A stretch of 64,000 nucleotides of DNA, taken from contig NZ_NIXK01000002.1 of the NCBI RefSeq assembly GCF_002763455.1, positions 62,001 through 126,000 on the forward strand. Direction: 5' to 3'. The position numbers were made by a program, and so were the translations under genes. Numbering within the stretch: the first letter of the stretch is position 1; each line of letters starts with the position of its first letter. The notes beneath the pieces are model-generated. The model was given only the letters and a program-made list of their open reading frames with translations. It did not search any database and was not told the DNA's origin. Positions 1-8,291 of the stretch are shown in pieces. This DNA is from Lentibacillus sediminis (lineage in GTDB: Bacteria > Bacillota > Bacilli > Bacillales > Amphibacillaceae).

Positions 1-273
1 CTGGAAATGCTGCAGGCAGCCGTGACAGCTTTTAAAAATGAAGATATCTCGCTCGCAAGGAAATTATCGGAAATGGATGACACGGTGGATAAGTTATACA
101 AGCGCACCGTCAGTGAGCTGCTCGGGGAAACAGCAACCAATCCGGATAAAATTCAGTATGTTATGCAGATCGCTTTCTGTGGAAGATACCTGGAGCGGTT
201 TGCTGATCATATTACCAATATCGGTGAAAACATTCTTTACCTTGTAAAAGGGGAAAACTATAATTTGAATTAA
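1..273 (+). CDS. phoU: Phosphate transport system regulator PhoU, C-terminal part
   Basis: The reading frame is open from the first base of the window, so this is the last 90 codons of a gene that starts upstream. The residues GRYLERFADHITNIGE match the second helical bundle of PhoU, where conserved E/D residues bind metal. PhoU proteins link the PstSCAB phosphate transporter to the PhoR sensor kinase and act at the inner face of the membrane. In this family it normally closes the pst operon, which would lie just outside the window. The gene ends in a strong hairpin terminator. Confidence 0.9.
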   Translation: MEMLQAAVTAFKNEDISLARKLSEMDDTVDKLYKRTVSELLGETATNPDKIQYVMQIAFCGRYLERFADHITNIGENILYLVKGENYNLN

Positions 274-288
274 TCTCAAATAAATAAA

Positions 289-324
289 AGCAAAAGACCG
301 GCATCCATTTGCCGGTCTTTTGCT
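289..324. terminator. Bidirectional terminator between phoU and the yqzC-like gene
   Basis: A perfect 14-bp stem (289-302 and 311-324) around an 8-base loop contains runs of A on the left and T on the right, so it can end both phoU from the left and the minus-strand gene from the right. Confidence 0.85.
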
Positions 325-875
325 TAATTTGTGATTTCCTCGGCTATTTCAAAATGACTCATACGTGAGGATAATTCATATTCTCCAATCTGGATCAGCA
401 GACTGTATTCATTTTCATTTAAATACTGGTTAAATTCTTCTGCATCTTCAACGATCTGATTCTCTTCAAGGGTAGCACTGATATCGGAGGAAGCCATGCC
501 TTCTTCAATGTTCAGCGTATAGGAGGTCTCCTCATCTCCGCCTGCTTCTTCTGTTTCGGTGTCTTCCCCTGATTCTTCAGACCCTGAATCCTGATTGTCT
601 GTGGTTTCTTCTGTATCTCCTTCATCTGCTGCTGTGTCTTCTGTAGTTTCCTCTTCGGCATTTTCTTCGCTGGTGTCATCCTCGCTGACCGACAGAGAAA
701 TATAATCCTCTTCTGTCAGCACATGGTATCCTTCCTGTTCTACGGCCGCAATCATATCCTCAACAGACATTTGCTCAGCCTCCGTTGAGGTGGTATCAGC
801 GACAAACCATCCGATCAGCATGATAATCCCAGCTGCAAATAGTCCAATTGAGAATGAACGTACTGGCTGTTTCAT
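324..875 (-). CDS. YqzC-like membrane-anchored protein with MltG/YceG-type N-terminal domain
   Basis: 183 residues. An N-terminal membrane segment (about residues 8-27) is followed by a short conserved part, a very acidic low-complexity linker (about 62-115, rich in E, D, T and S), and a C-terminal block of about 65 residues with the pattern IEEGM-SS-I--LEEN-I--A-EFN-YL and G-YELSSRMS. That block resembles the substrate-presenting N-terminal region of MltG/YceG endolytic transglycosylases, but the catalytic domain is absent. The position next to phoU and upstream of the small membrane gene at 915-1145 matches yqzC in B. subtilis. The function is not known; a cell-wall-associated role is inference only. 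Confidence 0.65.
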   Translation of the reverse strand: MKQPVRSFSIGLFAAGIIMLIGWFVADTTSTEAEQMSVEDMIAAVEQEGYHVLTEEDYISLSVSEDDTSEENAEEETTEDTAADEGDTEETTDNQDSGSEESGEDTETEEAGGDEETSYTLNIEEGMASSDISATLEENQIVEDAEEFNQYLNENEYSLLIQIGEYELSSRMSHFEIAEEITN

Positions 876-914
876 ATTTTTCTCCTTCTAATGGTATAGT
901 AGTCTGCCCTTAGA

Positions 915-1145
915 TTAAAGGGGGCGTCTGTCCTGGCCTTCGCTGTTCTTGGTCAGTTCCTCCGGCGTGAGCAATTCTTCTTCCAGAATCTTTATTTTCT
1001 TCTTCATCTGATATGTATCCTGCATCGTCGTGATGGAAAGTTGTTCGATTTGGCCTTCCAGATTTTCGAATTTATCATTCATGAAAAATGATAAAGCGAA
1101 CAGCACCACAGCAATCGCCAGCACTGCAATGACGGCATAAAGCAT
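915..1145 (-). CDS. Small membrane protein, YqzD-like
   Basis: 76 residues: one N-terminal membrane helix (about 2-20) followed by a charged segment (about 25-62) with the heptad-like pattern of a short coiled coil. It lies 39 bases upstream of the yqzC-like gene on the same strand, so the two are probably co-transcribed. The pair in this place matches yqzD-yqzC of Bacillus. No function is known from the sequence; a bitopic protein that associates through its coiled coil is plausible. An AGGGG-type ribosome binding site lies just before the ATG. Confidence 0.6.
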   Translation of the reverse strand: MLYAVIAVLAIAVVLFALSFFMNDKFENLEGQIEQLSITTMQDTYQMKKKIKILEEELLTPEELTKNSEGQDRRPL

Positions 1146-1261
1146 GTTTCACCCCTCCAATTTTCTGCATATTTCCGCACATATCTGCATTATATGCTAC
1201 AATAATAGTTATAACATAGAATCAGGCAGGAGAAAACCAAAATTTTTTTCGTGTCCCAAGC

Positions 1262-1290
1262 TTGATAGATTCTTCAGGATCTGCTATTAT
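1262..1290 (+). promoter_or_regulatory. Sigma-A promoter of rpmG
   Basis: TTGATA at 1262-1267, a 17-base spacer and TATTAT at 1285-1290 give a good vegetative promoter about 70 bases before the rpmG start codon. Confidence 0.6.
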
Positions 1291-1356
1291 AAATAAGTCT
1301 GAAATACGAATTGCTAATGGTTAAGCTTAAGTTTTTACAGTCTGGAGGGATTATTT

Positions 1357-1506
1357 ATGCGCGTTAACATTACCTTGGCTTGTACAGAAACAGGAGACCG
1401 TAACTATATCTCAACAAAAAATAAACGGACCAACCCTGAGCGTATTGAGCTGATGAAATACTCACCACGTTTAAAAAAACACACATTGCACCGCGAAACC
1501 AAATAA
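1357..1506 (+). CDS. rpmG: 50S ribosomal protein L33, zinc-ribbon-less form
   Basis: 49 residues starting [20 protein letters not shown] and ending HTLHRETK, the typical L33 sequence and length. A GGAGGG ribosome binding site lies 8 bases before ATG. L33 sits near the E site of the large subunit. Zinc-binding L33 copies carry two CxxC pairs; here only one Cys (residue 9) remains and the second position is Thr-Gly, so this is a C-minus form that does not need zinc. The same gene lies here in B. subtilis (rpmGA). Its own promoter and terminator make it a single-gene unit. Confidence 0.95.
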   Translation: MRVNITLACTETGDRNYISTKNKRTNPERIELMKYSPRLKKHTLHRETK

Positions 1507-1523
1507 CCCGTTTCGCTTGAATG

Positions 1524-1552
1524 AAACTCTTATCAATTACTGGTAAGAGTTT
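1524..1552 (+). terminator. rpmG terminator
   Basis: AAACTCTTA (1524-1532) pairs with TAAGAGTTT (1544-1552), followed by a T-rich tail. Confidence 0.75.
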
Positions 1553-1574
1553 TATTTGTATGAGGCGATTTTTT

Positions 1575-1650
1575 ATTTTGTAGTTGATGGATACTGTCAC
1601 GTATCTACTGCCGCTACGGAAATACATTCCGCTTTCCGCAGCGGCTATCA
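1575..1650. repeat. Collapsed mini-copy of the composite repeat family
   Basis: The segment holds the outer end of the large repeats found at 36.5-52 kb (compare the flank GTAGTTGATGG and GCCGCTACGGAAATAC with the ends of the 48.4-kb copy) directly joined to the opposite end (TTTCCGCAGCGGC). The middle of about 300 bases is missing. The two ends form an imperfect palindrome. Nothing else is seen between rpmG and the next gene. Confidence 0.6.
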
Positions 1651-1741
1651 TAACCCACACTGATTTTACATCACAGTTTATAAATATTGCGAAAAATTTT
1701 TAGAAAACATTCAAAGAAAAATAAGAGGAAGGGTGGTTGGA

Positions 1742-2305
1742 TTGAATAAACATGAACTGAGAAGAAGGGCGATAACCGACTTGCAGTCTATTCGCCAGCC
1801 GGAACGGGCGAATATCGAGCAGCAGTTGAAGAAACAGCTGCTTGCATCTTCGTTGTGGCAAAAGTCCGGGAGCATAGGCATCACCGTTTCCCGGGATTTT
1901 GAATGGAACACCAGACCGATAATCGAAGCAGCATGGAACGAAGGAAAGACGGTTTGTGTCCCCCGCTGTGTACCAGCTGAAAGAGAAATGATATTTCATG
2001 AACTGAAATCATTTGACCAGCTGAAAATGGCGTCCTTTAAATTGCTGGAGCCTGATCCGAATCAAACGGCGGAAAGGGAGAAGGGGACGATTGATTTTCT
2101 GATTGTTCCTGGGCTGCTTTTTGATAAAGAAGGCTATCGGGTAGGCTTTGGCGGCGGATACTATGACCGTTTTCTTCCTGATTTCCCTAATCTTTCGGCA
2201 TCCTTGCTCACTGCGAGCCAGCTAAAGGAAAAACTGCCACGCGAACCTTTTGATATTCCAGTCGACTATCTTATTACAGAGACAGGGGTTACAGCGGCAA
2301 GCTAA
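1742..2305 (+). CDS. yqgN: 5-formyltetrahydrofolate cyclo-ligase
   Basis: About 187 residues, the normal length. The enzyme converts 5-formyl-THF to 5,10-methenyl-THF with ATP in one-carbon metabolism. The family signature GFGGGYYDRFL is at about residues 135-145 and a basic KHELRRR segment lies at the N-terminus. Start: a GTG at 1733 overlaps the purine-rich ribosome binding site (GAGGAAGGG), so the TTG at 1742 with 8-base spacing is preferred. Gene order (rpmG, this gene, small membrane gene, rhomboid) equals B. subtilis rpmGA-yqgN-yqgO-yqgP. Confidence 0.92.
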   Translation: MNKHELRRRAITDLQSIRQPERANIEQQLKKQLLASSLWQKSGSIGITVSRDFEWNTRPIIEAAWNEGKTVCVPRCVPAEREMIFHELKSFDQLKMASFKLLEPDPNQTAEREKGTIDFLIVPGLLFDKEGYRVGFGGGYYDRFLPDFPNLSASLLTASQLKEKLPREPFDIPVDYLITETGVTAAS

Positions 2306-2370
2306 GCATGCATAATTATCACAAGAAGGAACATAACTAATAATACCATGACAAATAAGAGGGTGTTATT

Positions 2371-2565
2371 ATGCGTGCTGCCATTATTTTCACTGCAGTC
2401 CTAGGACTGTTTTCCATCCTGTTCAAATGGCGCTACCGTATCATGAATACGATTCTTGCCGTCAGTGTATTGAGGCGACTTGCGGTCACACTGTCGATGA
2501 ATATGCCGGCGTTGAAGGATAAATTGCTGCCGGCCCTGTTCACATCACCAAAAACAAAAGCATAA
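2371..2565 (+). CDS. Small hydrophobic protein, YqgO-like
   Basis: 64 residues with an N-terminal hydrophobic segment (about 4-17) and a second moderately hydrophobic stretch (about 25-40), ending in a basic tail. An AGAGGGTG site lies 7 bases before ATG. Size and position between yqgN and the rhomboid gene match yqgO of B. subtilis; sequence identity could not be checked. A hairpin terminator follows directly. Confidence 0.55.
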   Translation: MRAAIIFTAVLGLFSILFKWRYRIMNTILAVSVLRRLAVTLSMNMPALKDKLLPALFTSPKTKA

Positions 2566-2574
2566 ACAAGTTTG

Positions 2575-2611
2575 AAAAAAAGAAGCCGGTAAAGACAGCT
2601 TCTTTTTTCTT
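2575..2611 (+). terminator. Terminator after the yqgO-like gene
   Basis: AAAAAAGAAGC (2576-2586) pairs with GCTTCTTTTTT (2598-2608) and runs into a T tract. Confidence 0.8.
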
Positions 2612-2656
2612 TTTTAGGGAATCTGGTATGATAAGGGCGCGGAGGGGGACTTTAGC

Positions 2657-4252
2657 ATGTATTTGGCGGAAGCATACCGAATGTACCGGCTCGCCGTTCA
2701 TCTGGTGGAAAAAGAAGGATTTGAAGTGCTGCACCTTCATCAGCTTAGTAGTGAAGGATATGAAGTGAGCCAATTTCACCAGCGTACCGGAGAAATTTGG
2801 CTGGAGCGGTCCGGAAAGAGAACATCTACGGTGATTCGCTTTGCACACCGGGGATTTGACTGGAAAAACCAGCTCAAACAGGCCGTGGAACATGTTTTTC
2901 AACAGGCTGGAGCGATGCGGCGGAAGTTTGAAAAAAGACAGGTTGAACTGCATAACGTTTATGTGGCTGAATATGCCCCGGTAGATGAATGGGAAGAATT
3001 GAAAGGGCCACTAAAGCTGAAGCAGCACCCTCAACTGCAAATGAACGTCTATTACATATCGGCTGAGGAGAAAATGGAGGAAACAAGCCGGCTGTTCTCC
3101 GCTGTGGATGCATCCTTGCCAAAAAATCCGGTGGACACTCCAGTTTCAGAAGAGGAGATGGAGGAAGATGTTCGTAAATACCGGATTTATCTGGCAGATT
3201 CCCTTGCAAAAAGGCAGGAAGCAGCTGAACAGTTATTTACCTTTGGCAAACCGTTTTTTACTTATATCTTGCTGGCAGTCAATTTGCTGGTGTTTTTCTT
3301 GCTGGAACGAAACGGGAGCAGTACATCGGTCGAGGATCTGATTGATTTTGGAGCTAAATACAACCCGGCAATCATTGCGGATGGTGAGTGGTGGCGGATT
3401 ATCACTTCCATGTTTTTGCACATTGGCTTTCTTCATTTATTCATGAATATGCTGGCTGTTTATTATATTGGTTCCCTGGTGGAAAGGATTTTCGGTTCTT
3501 TCAGGTTTATTGTGATTTACTTTTTAGCCGGGATCGGCGGAGGTCTGGCCAGTTTCGCCTTTTCCGCAAATGTTTCTGCCGGTGCTTCCGGTGCCCTGTT
3601 TGGTTTGTTTGGGGCGCTCTTGTTTTTTGGCCTGCTTCATAAGAGAATATTTTTTCAAACGATGGGCATGAATGTACTGGTTTTAATCGGCATCAATATC
3701 GTTTTCGGCTTTTCTATTCAGCAAATTGACAATGCGGCACATTTGGGCGGACTGTTTGCCGGGTTTATTGCTGCCGGGGTATGCAATATGCCGAAGCGGC
3801 GGAAACTTGGAAAACAGCTGATCGCCGCTATAGTTTATGCTGCTTCGCTTTATGGACTGGTCCACTATGGAATTGAGCAAAACAGGTCCAGTCAGTCTTA
3901 TCACTTGATTCTGATAGAAGAGCATCTCCAGCAAGAGGATTATCAACAGGTGGTTGAATCCGCGAATGTAGGCCTGGATTTGGAAGGGGATATGGATGCG
4001 GCTCTGCTTTTCCAGCGCTCCTACGCTTATATTGAGATGGGGGAAACGGAATTGGCCTTGGAAGATCTGGAGCGGAGCATTGAAGCGGAAAACACCCTGC
4101 CCGAGGCCTATTACAACCTTGCCCTGCTTTATTATGGTGATGGCCGGATCAGTGAAGCGGAGCATATGATCGAAACCGCTTATCGGCTGAGACCGGAAGA
4201 TTCCTCTTTCCGTGAATTGTATGAAGAAATTACCGGAGATGCACCTGATTAA
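2657..4252 (+). CDS. gluP: Rhomboid intramembrane serine protease GluP
   Basis: 531 residues, close to B. subtilis GluP/YqgP (about 507). Layout: soluble N-terminal domain (1-about 190), rhomboid membrane domain with about six to seven helices (about 195-400), and C-terminal TPR repeats (about 415-525). The active site is visible: GASGALFG with Ser at about 311, and AAHLGG with His at about 362. The HxxxN stretch HLFMNMLAVY is also present. In B. subtilis the enzyme cleaves the magnesium transporter MgtE together with FtsH. GGAGGGGG lies before ATG. Ends in a bidirectional hairpin. Confidence 0.93.
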   Translation: MYLAEAYRMYRLAVHLVEKEGFEVLHLHQLSSEGYEVSQFHQRTGEIWLERSGKRTSTVIRFAHRGFDWKNQLKQAVEHVFQQAGAMRRKFEKRQVELHNVYVAEYAPVDEWEELKGPLKLKQHPQLQMNVYYISAEEKMEETSRLFSAVDASLPKNPVDTPVSEEEMEEDVRKYRIYLADSLAKRQEAAEQLFTFGKPFFTYILLAVNLLVFFLLERNGSSTSVEDLIDFGAKYNPAIIADGEWWRIITSMFLHIGFLHLFMNMLAVYYIGSLVERIFGSFRFIVIYFLAGIGGGLASFAFSANVSAGASGALFGLFGALLFFGLLHKRIFFQTMGMNVLVLIGINIVFGFSIQQIDNAAHLGGLFAGFIAAGVCNMPKRRKLGKQLIAAIVYAASLYGLVHYGIEQNRSSQSYHLILIEEHLQQEDYQQVVESANVGLDLEGDMDAALLFQRSYAYIEMGETELALEDLERSIEAENTLPEAYYNLALLYYGDGRISEAEHMIETAYRLRPEDSSFRELYEEITGDAPD

Positions 4253-4253
4253 T

Positions 4254-4290
4254 AAACCGGCTTACCGCCTGAGCTACGGTAAGCCGGTTT
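4254..4290. terminator. Bidirectional terminator between gluP and the 4.3-kb minus gene
   Basis: A perfect 14-bp stem (4254-4267 with 4277-4290) has AAA before and TTT after it, and serves the two convergent genes. Confidence 0.8.
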
Positions 4291-5143
4291 AAGAATAGGA
4301 TTGGATCAGCCGCTGTTTTTCGCCGTTTAATTCAAACAGTACTAGCAGGTGGTTTTTATCCTTATGAAAAAGAATGATCGGCACATAACTTTCCAGGGAA
4401 TCTCCTTTGGTATTGGCTGCTGGGATGATGTAATTTTTATATAACCCTTCCCAAAGCTGGCCAATAATTTTCGCTGTTTGCTCTTGGGTCATAGAAGGGA
4501 GCGGTTCATTGCTGTAATTTGGCAGGCTGGTAAGCGGCACAGCCAAATAGGCATCTGTGTCGATCTGGTAATGGGCAAACAGCTGCTGCCATTCATACAG
4601 AAGCTGCTGCTTCATCGTCCGCTCAAGCCGATGCTGCCATTCCTCCTCAAACTCGCCCTCCGGTGCTGTGAAGGAATCTAATGTTGAAGCAGGTGAATCG
4701 ATGACATACAAATGATCCTGAGACATTAGCTGAATGCTTTTAATCTGATCATTAGGATAATGAATTTCCCCATGGTGAAAGGAAATCACCTCAAAAAAAC
4801 TGCTGTCTTCACGAGAGACTTTTTCTCTGATTTCTATCCTGTCCGTATCCTGCTCCCATTCACTTCGCAGACCAAGGAGCCTGCCATTATCGAACAAGAG
4901 AGATACGTCCTGCCGCAAATACATTGGCTTGTCACTGAGTGAGCTGCTTGTCCAGTTGATCTCATAGGAATCATTGCCGGTTGGGGAAGACAGGGAAAGA
5001 TGAGAAGCGGCTTCGGTAAAGGCCACCGCATCATCCGGGGGAAAATAGGTAATTGCCGGCTTTTCATCCCACAAAAACAGGTATAATGCCGCCGCAGCCG
5101 CAAATATAATGCCAACTGATAAAATGTATCTATTTTTCTTCAT
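4289..5143 (-). CDS. Exported or membrane-anchored protein of unknown function
   Basis: 284 residues. An N-terminal basic-hydrophobic segment (KKNRYILSVGIIFAAAAALYL, residues 2-22) is a signal anchor or signal peptide; there is no lipobox Cys. The rest is soluble, acidic and without cysteines or a motif I can name. It is a single minus-strand gene between convergent gluP and the divergent spoVAF-like gene. A sporulation or envelope role is suggested only by the neighbours. The C-terminal part (LLVLFELNGEKQRLIQS) looks like a beta-sheet edge. Real gene by length, composition and the terminator that follows; family not recognised. Confidence 0.6.
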   Translation of the reverse strand: MKKNRYILSVGIIFAAAAALYLFLWDEKPAITYFPPDDAVAFTEAASHLSLSSPTGNDSYEINWTSSSLSDKPMYLRQDVSLLFDNGRLLGLRSEWEQDTDRIEIREKVSREDSSFFEVISFHHGEIHYPNDQIKSIQLMSQDHLYVIDSPASTLDSFTAPEGEFEEEWQHRLERTMKQQLLYEWQQLFAHYQIDTDAYLAVPLTSLPNYSNEPLPSMTQEQTAKIIGQLWEGLYKNYIIPAANTKGDSLESYVPIILFHKDKNHLLVLFELNGEKQRLIQSYS

Positions 5144-5274
5144 AAGGCCCCATCCTTAAATTCATTCTAACTGCAAATAGAACAATGGCTGTACACCTAA
5201 AGCCTGGCGATAAGCCCTAGTTTTCTATTCATAAATGTATGAACAAGCCTCCCAATTTATGAATTGCTGATTGG

Positions 5275-5304
5275 TGTATAGGATCGTACGGACTGCCCAA
5301 ACTA
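5275..5304 (+). promoter_or_regulatory. Candidate sigma-G type promoter for the spoVAF-like gene
   Basis: TGTATA (5275-5280), 17 bases, CAAACTA (5298-5304) resemble the forespore sigma-G consensus TGAATA-N17/18-CATACTA with one mismatch in each box. A forespore promoter would fit the product. Confidence 0.35.
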
Positions 5305-5337
5305 ATTAGTAAACTTGAGAAGATATTGGGTGACTGT

Positions 5338-6795
5338 ATGAATAAGGAGAAAGTACCTCTATATGATTCGTTTGACAAAAATGTTGCATATATAAAAGAC
5401 CATCTTGGTGTGGATAAAAGTTTTGATGTCATTCAGCTGGATCTGGAGTATGCCGGCAAACGAATGGCTCTGTTTTTAATCGATGGGTTTGTTAAAGATG
5501 ATATCTTGCATTTGCTGATGAAATTGCTGGCTAAATTGGATGAGGGAGCGCTGGATCCTGATCCATTTTCCAAATTGATTAAAACTTACATTCCTTATAT
5601 AGAGATCGGTCAGCAGGATGATTTAAAGCAGGCGGCTGAACTTGTTCTCGCCGGACCATCGGCACTTGTCGTCGAGGGGATGGAAAAAATCATTATGATT
5701 GATGCCAGAACCTACCCGGCAAGGCAGCCTGCCGAACCCGATCTGGAACGGGTAGTTCGGGGCTCGCGTGATGGTTTTGTAGAAACCTTTGTGTTTAACA
5801 CCGCTTTGATCCGCAGAAGGGTAAGGGACCGTACGCTGCGCATGGAATATCTGCAAATAGGAAGGAGGTCCAAAACAGACATTGCTCTTTGCTATATTGA
5901 GGACATTGCCGATAAAAAACGCATCAATCATTTAAAGCATACACTGGAAAAAATCGATACCGACGGGCTCCCCATGGCGGAAAAGACGATTGAAGAGTAT
6001 CTCAGCGGCAGACACTGGAACCCTTTTCCAACCATACGATATACGGAACGACCGGATACATCAGCCGCTCATTTATACGAGGGCCACATACTGGTAGTTA
6101 TTGATGGTTCTCCCAGTGTGATGATCACGCCCGCCACTTACTGGCATCACCTGCAGCATGCTGAAGAATACCGGCAAAAGCCGATGGTTGGCGCATATCT
6201 GCGGCTGATTCGTTTTATGGCCATTTTTGCTTCGATCTTTTTCTTGCCGATGTATTATCTGCTGTCAACGAACCCTGAGCTGCTTCCTGAAAATCTGGGA
6301 TTTATCGGGCCGGCGGAGATTGGAGCGATCCCGCTGCTTGTTCAGTTCCTGCTGGCGGAGTTCGGGATCGATGCGTTAAGGATGGCAGCGATTCATGTTC
6401 CTTCCTCGCTGGCCACTGCGCTCGGACTGGTAGCGGCAATTCTTATCGGCCAGGTGGCGGTCGAGGTTGGCCTCTTTTCCAATGAAGTTATTTTGTATCT
6501 GGCAGTAGCCGCTATCGGCACCTATGCAACACCAAGTTATGAAATCAGTCTTGCCAACCGTATAACCCGCCTTTATTTGCTCTTGGCAACCGCAGCATTT
6601 GGGGTGTTCGGCTATGTTGTGGGGATTACCCTGTGGCTGCTTTACCTTATCAGTATGAAAACATTTAATGTCGGTTACTTATGGCCATTTATGCCTTTTT
6701 CTTACCGGCCATTCCGGGATATTTTCATCCGCTCGCCAATCCCGCTAAAAAACAGAAGACCAACTTTTTTGAACCCGAAGGACCCGGATAAGTAA
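5338..6795 (+). CDS. spoVAF: GerA-family spore germination protein, SpoVAF-like
   Basis: 485 residues. A soluble N-terminal part (1-about 285) contains VVRGSRDGFVETFVFNTALIRRR-type and RSKTDIALCYIEDIAD segments typical of GerA-type A subunits; five or so membrane helices follow (about 290-450). The stretches ATYWHHLQHAEEYRQ and AYLRLIRFMAIFASI point to SpoVAF rather than a nutrient-receptor A subunit. The protein sits in the inner spore membrane and supports calcium-dipicolinate release with SpoVA. There are no B and C subunit genes beside it, which also favours SpoVAF. Start: ATG at 5338; an in-frame TTG at 5326 is possible. In B. subtilis this gene is in the spoVA operon, so the location is different here. 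Confidence 0.78.
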   Translation: MNKEKVPLYDSFDKNVAYIKDHLGVDKSFDVIQLDLEYAGKRMALFLIDGFVKDDILHLLMKLLAKLDEGALDPDPFSKLIKTYIPYIEIGQQDDLKQAAELVLAGPSALVVEGMEKIIMIDARTYPARQPAEPDLERVVRGSRDGFVETFVFNTALIRRRVRDRTLRMEYLQIGRRSKTDIALCYIEDIADKKRINHLKHTLEKIDTDGLPMAEKTIEEYLSGRHWNPFPTIRYTERPDTSAAHLYEGHILVVIDGSPSVMITPATYWHHLQHAEEYRQKPMVGAYLRLIRFMAIFASIFFLPMYYLLSTNPELLPENLGFIGPAEIGAIPLLVQFLLAEFGIDALRMAAIHVPSSLATALGLVAAILIGQVAVEVGLFSNEVILYLAVAAIGTYATPSYEISLANRITRLYLLLATAAFGVFGYVVGITLWLLYLISMKTFNVGYLWPFMPFSYRPFRDIFIRSPIPLKNRRPTFLNPKDPDK

Positions 6796-6815
6796 TAGAC
6801 GATCCGGGTTTTTTC
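6780..6815 (+). terminator. Terminator of the spoVAF-like gene
   Basis: ACCCGGAT pairs with ATCCGGGT (ending about 6810), followed by TTTTTT. The left arm overlaps the last codons of the gene. Confidence 0.8.
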
Positions 6816-6867
6816 TGTTATAATATTCTTTCTGTATATGGATTCCTTTAGAAAGAATGGGGAGAAT

Positions 6868-7086
6868 ATGAGATCGATTTATGATGTTCAGCAGCTGCTG
6901 AAAAAATACGGCACGTTTATCTACACCGGGGACAGGACCGGTGATTTGAAAATGATGGATATAGAAATAAATGAGCTGTATAAATGGCAGTTTATTACAG
7001 CAGATGAATACACACAAGCGACCTTATGCATACGAAAAGAACTATCGCAAATAGGCAAACAGAGGGGAAGCGATGCAAATGAGTAA
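6868..7086 (+). CDS. yqgQ: YqgQ family protein (DUF910)
   Basis: 72 residues starting MRSIYDVQQLLKKYGTFIYT, a typical YqgQ start; the family folds as a small helical domain of unknown function. A TATAAT lies at about 6819. The ATG at 6868 follows GGGGAG closely; an upstream ATG at 6838 has no ribosome binding site. The stop overlaps the glucokinase start, so the two are translationally coupled, as yqgQ-glcK in B. subtilis. Confidence 0.85.
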   Translation: MRSIYDVQQLLKKYGTFIYTGDRTGDLKMMDIEINELYKWQFITADEYTQATLCIRKELSQIGKQRGSDANE

Positions 7087-8050
7087 ACAGGTAATCGGCA
7101 TTGATATTGGAGGGACCACTGTTAAAATAGGAATGCTGTCAGATTCCGGCGATATACTGGACAAATGGGAAATTCCGACAAAAAAGGAAAAAGGAGGAGC
7201 GGGGATAACAGCTGATATCTGGCAGTCCATTACCGCTCATATGGCCGCCTCAGGCACAGACAAAACCGACATCCTCGGCATGGGTGTGGGGGCACCAGGA
7301 TTCATTGATGGAGAGACTGGCTTTGTTTATGAAGCAGTCAATGTTGGCTGGAAGGACTTTCCGCTCGCTGAAAAATTGAAGCAGGATTCCGGACTGCCGG
7401 TATTCGTGATCAATGATGCCAATATTGCTGTATTGGGAGAAAACTGGCGCGGTGCAGGCAACCAGGCGAAAAACGTGATCGCCATTACCCTCGGCACAGG
7501 CGTCGGCGGGGGTATTATCGCTAACGGGCAGATTTTGAACGGAGAAAATGGCATGGCTGGAGAAATCGGCCATATCACGGTAGAGCTAGGCGGGCATTTA
7601 TGTAACTGCGGACGCAGAGGCTGTCTGGAGACCGTTGCATCTGCCACCGGAATGGTACGTCAGGCCATGCATGAAGCCAAAGAGGCGCCGGTGAGTCTTT
7701 TGGCGGCCAGATTGCGTGAAAGAGGCGAAATTACATCCAAAGATATTTTTGAGCTGGCAGAAATGGGCGATCAGGCATCCCAGCAGATTATCGACCGAAC
7801 CGCAGATGTTCTTGGCTTGGTGCTTGCCAATATGGGAGCAATGATTAACCCTTCAAAAATCCTGATTGGCGGCGGTGTCTCCAAAGCAGGGGAACAGCTT
7901 ATTGATGCCATCCGCATCGCCTTTGAAAAATACGCACTGGCAAGGGTGAGTGCCATTTGTGACATCAAAGCAGCCCAGCTGGGAAATGATGCAGGAATCA
8001 TCGGCGGCGCTTTTCTTGTCGAACAAAAATTACTGAATGTGCAATTTTAG
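7079..8050 (+). CDS. glcK: ROK-family glucokinase
   Basis: About 323 residues. It phosphorylates glucose to glucose 6-phosphate with ATP in the cytoplasm. The phosphate-binding motif IGIDIGGTTVK lies at the N-terminus, LGTGVGGGII at about 143-152, and the zinc-binding ROK signature CNCGRRGCLE at about 175-184. ATG at 7079 (overlapping the yqgQ stop as ATGAGTAA) or 7073 can start the gene; AGAGGGG serves both. No clear terminator hairpin follows. Confidence 0.93.
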   Translation: MSKQVIGIDIGGTTVKIGMLSDSGDILDKWEIPTKKEKGGAGITADIWQSITAHMAASGTDKTDILGMGVGAPGFIDGETGFVYEAVNVGWKDFPLAEKLKQDSGLPVFVINDANIAVLGENWRGAGNQAKNVIAITLGTGVGGGIIANGQILNGENGMAGEIGHITVELGGHLCNCGRRGCLETVASATGMVRQAMHEAKEAPVSLLAARLRERGEITSKDIFELAEMGDQASQQIIDRTADVLGLVLANMGAMINPSKILIGGGVSKAGEQLIDAIRIAFEKYALARVSAICDIKAAQLGNDAGIIGGAFLVEQKLLNVQF

Positions 8051-8291
8051 GCTTTCTTTTTTTGCCGTTTTCTACTAAAATAGAAACTTATTAAATATAA
8101 ATAGGGATATCGAAAAAAATAATGAAACTTTTTATGATACCATACGTCTTATATTATAGCGGTCAATTTACAAGAACTTAATGAAAAACAAAAATCCGTT
8201 TAACATTATCCGTAAAGGGAATGAGAAAAACAAGTTTCGTGTGCGGTATGAAAATGAAAACACAGAATTAGGTAGAGCAGGAGGAAATGAA

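Noticed and set aside
8181-8291. Longer N-terminus for the LTA synthase from ATG 8181
   Set aside because: Adds 37 polar residues before the first membrane helix and has no ribosome binding site, while AGGAGG lies before ATG 8292.
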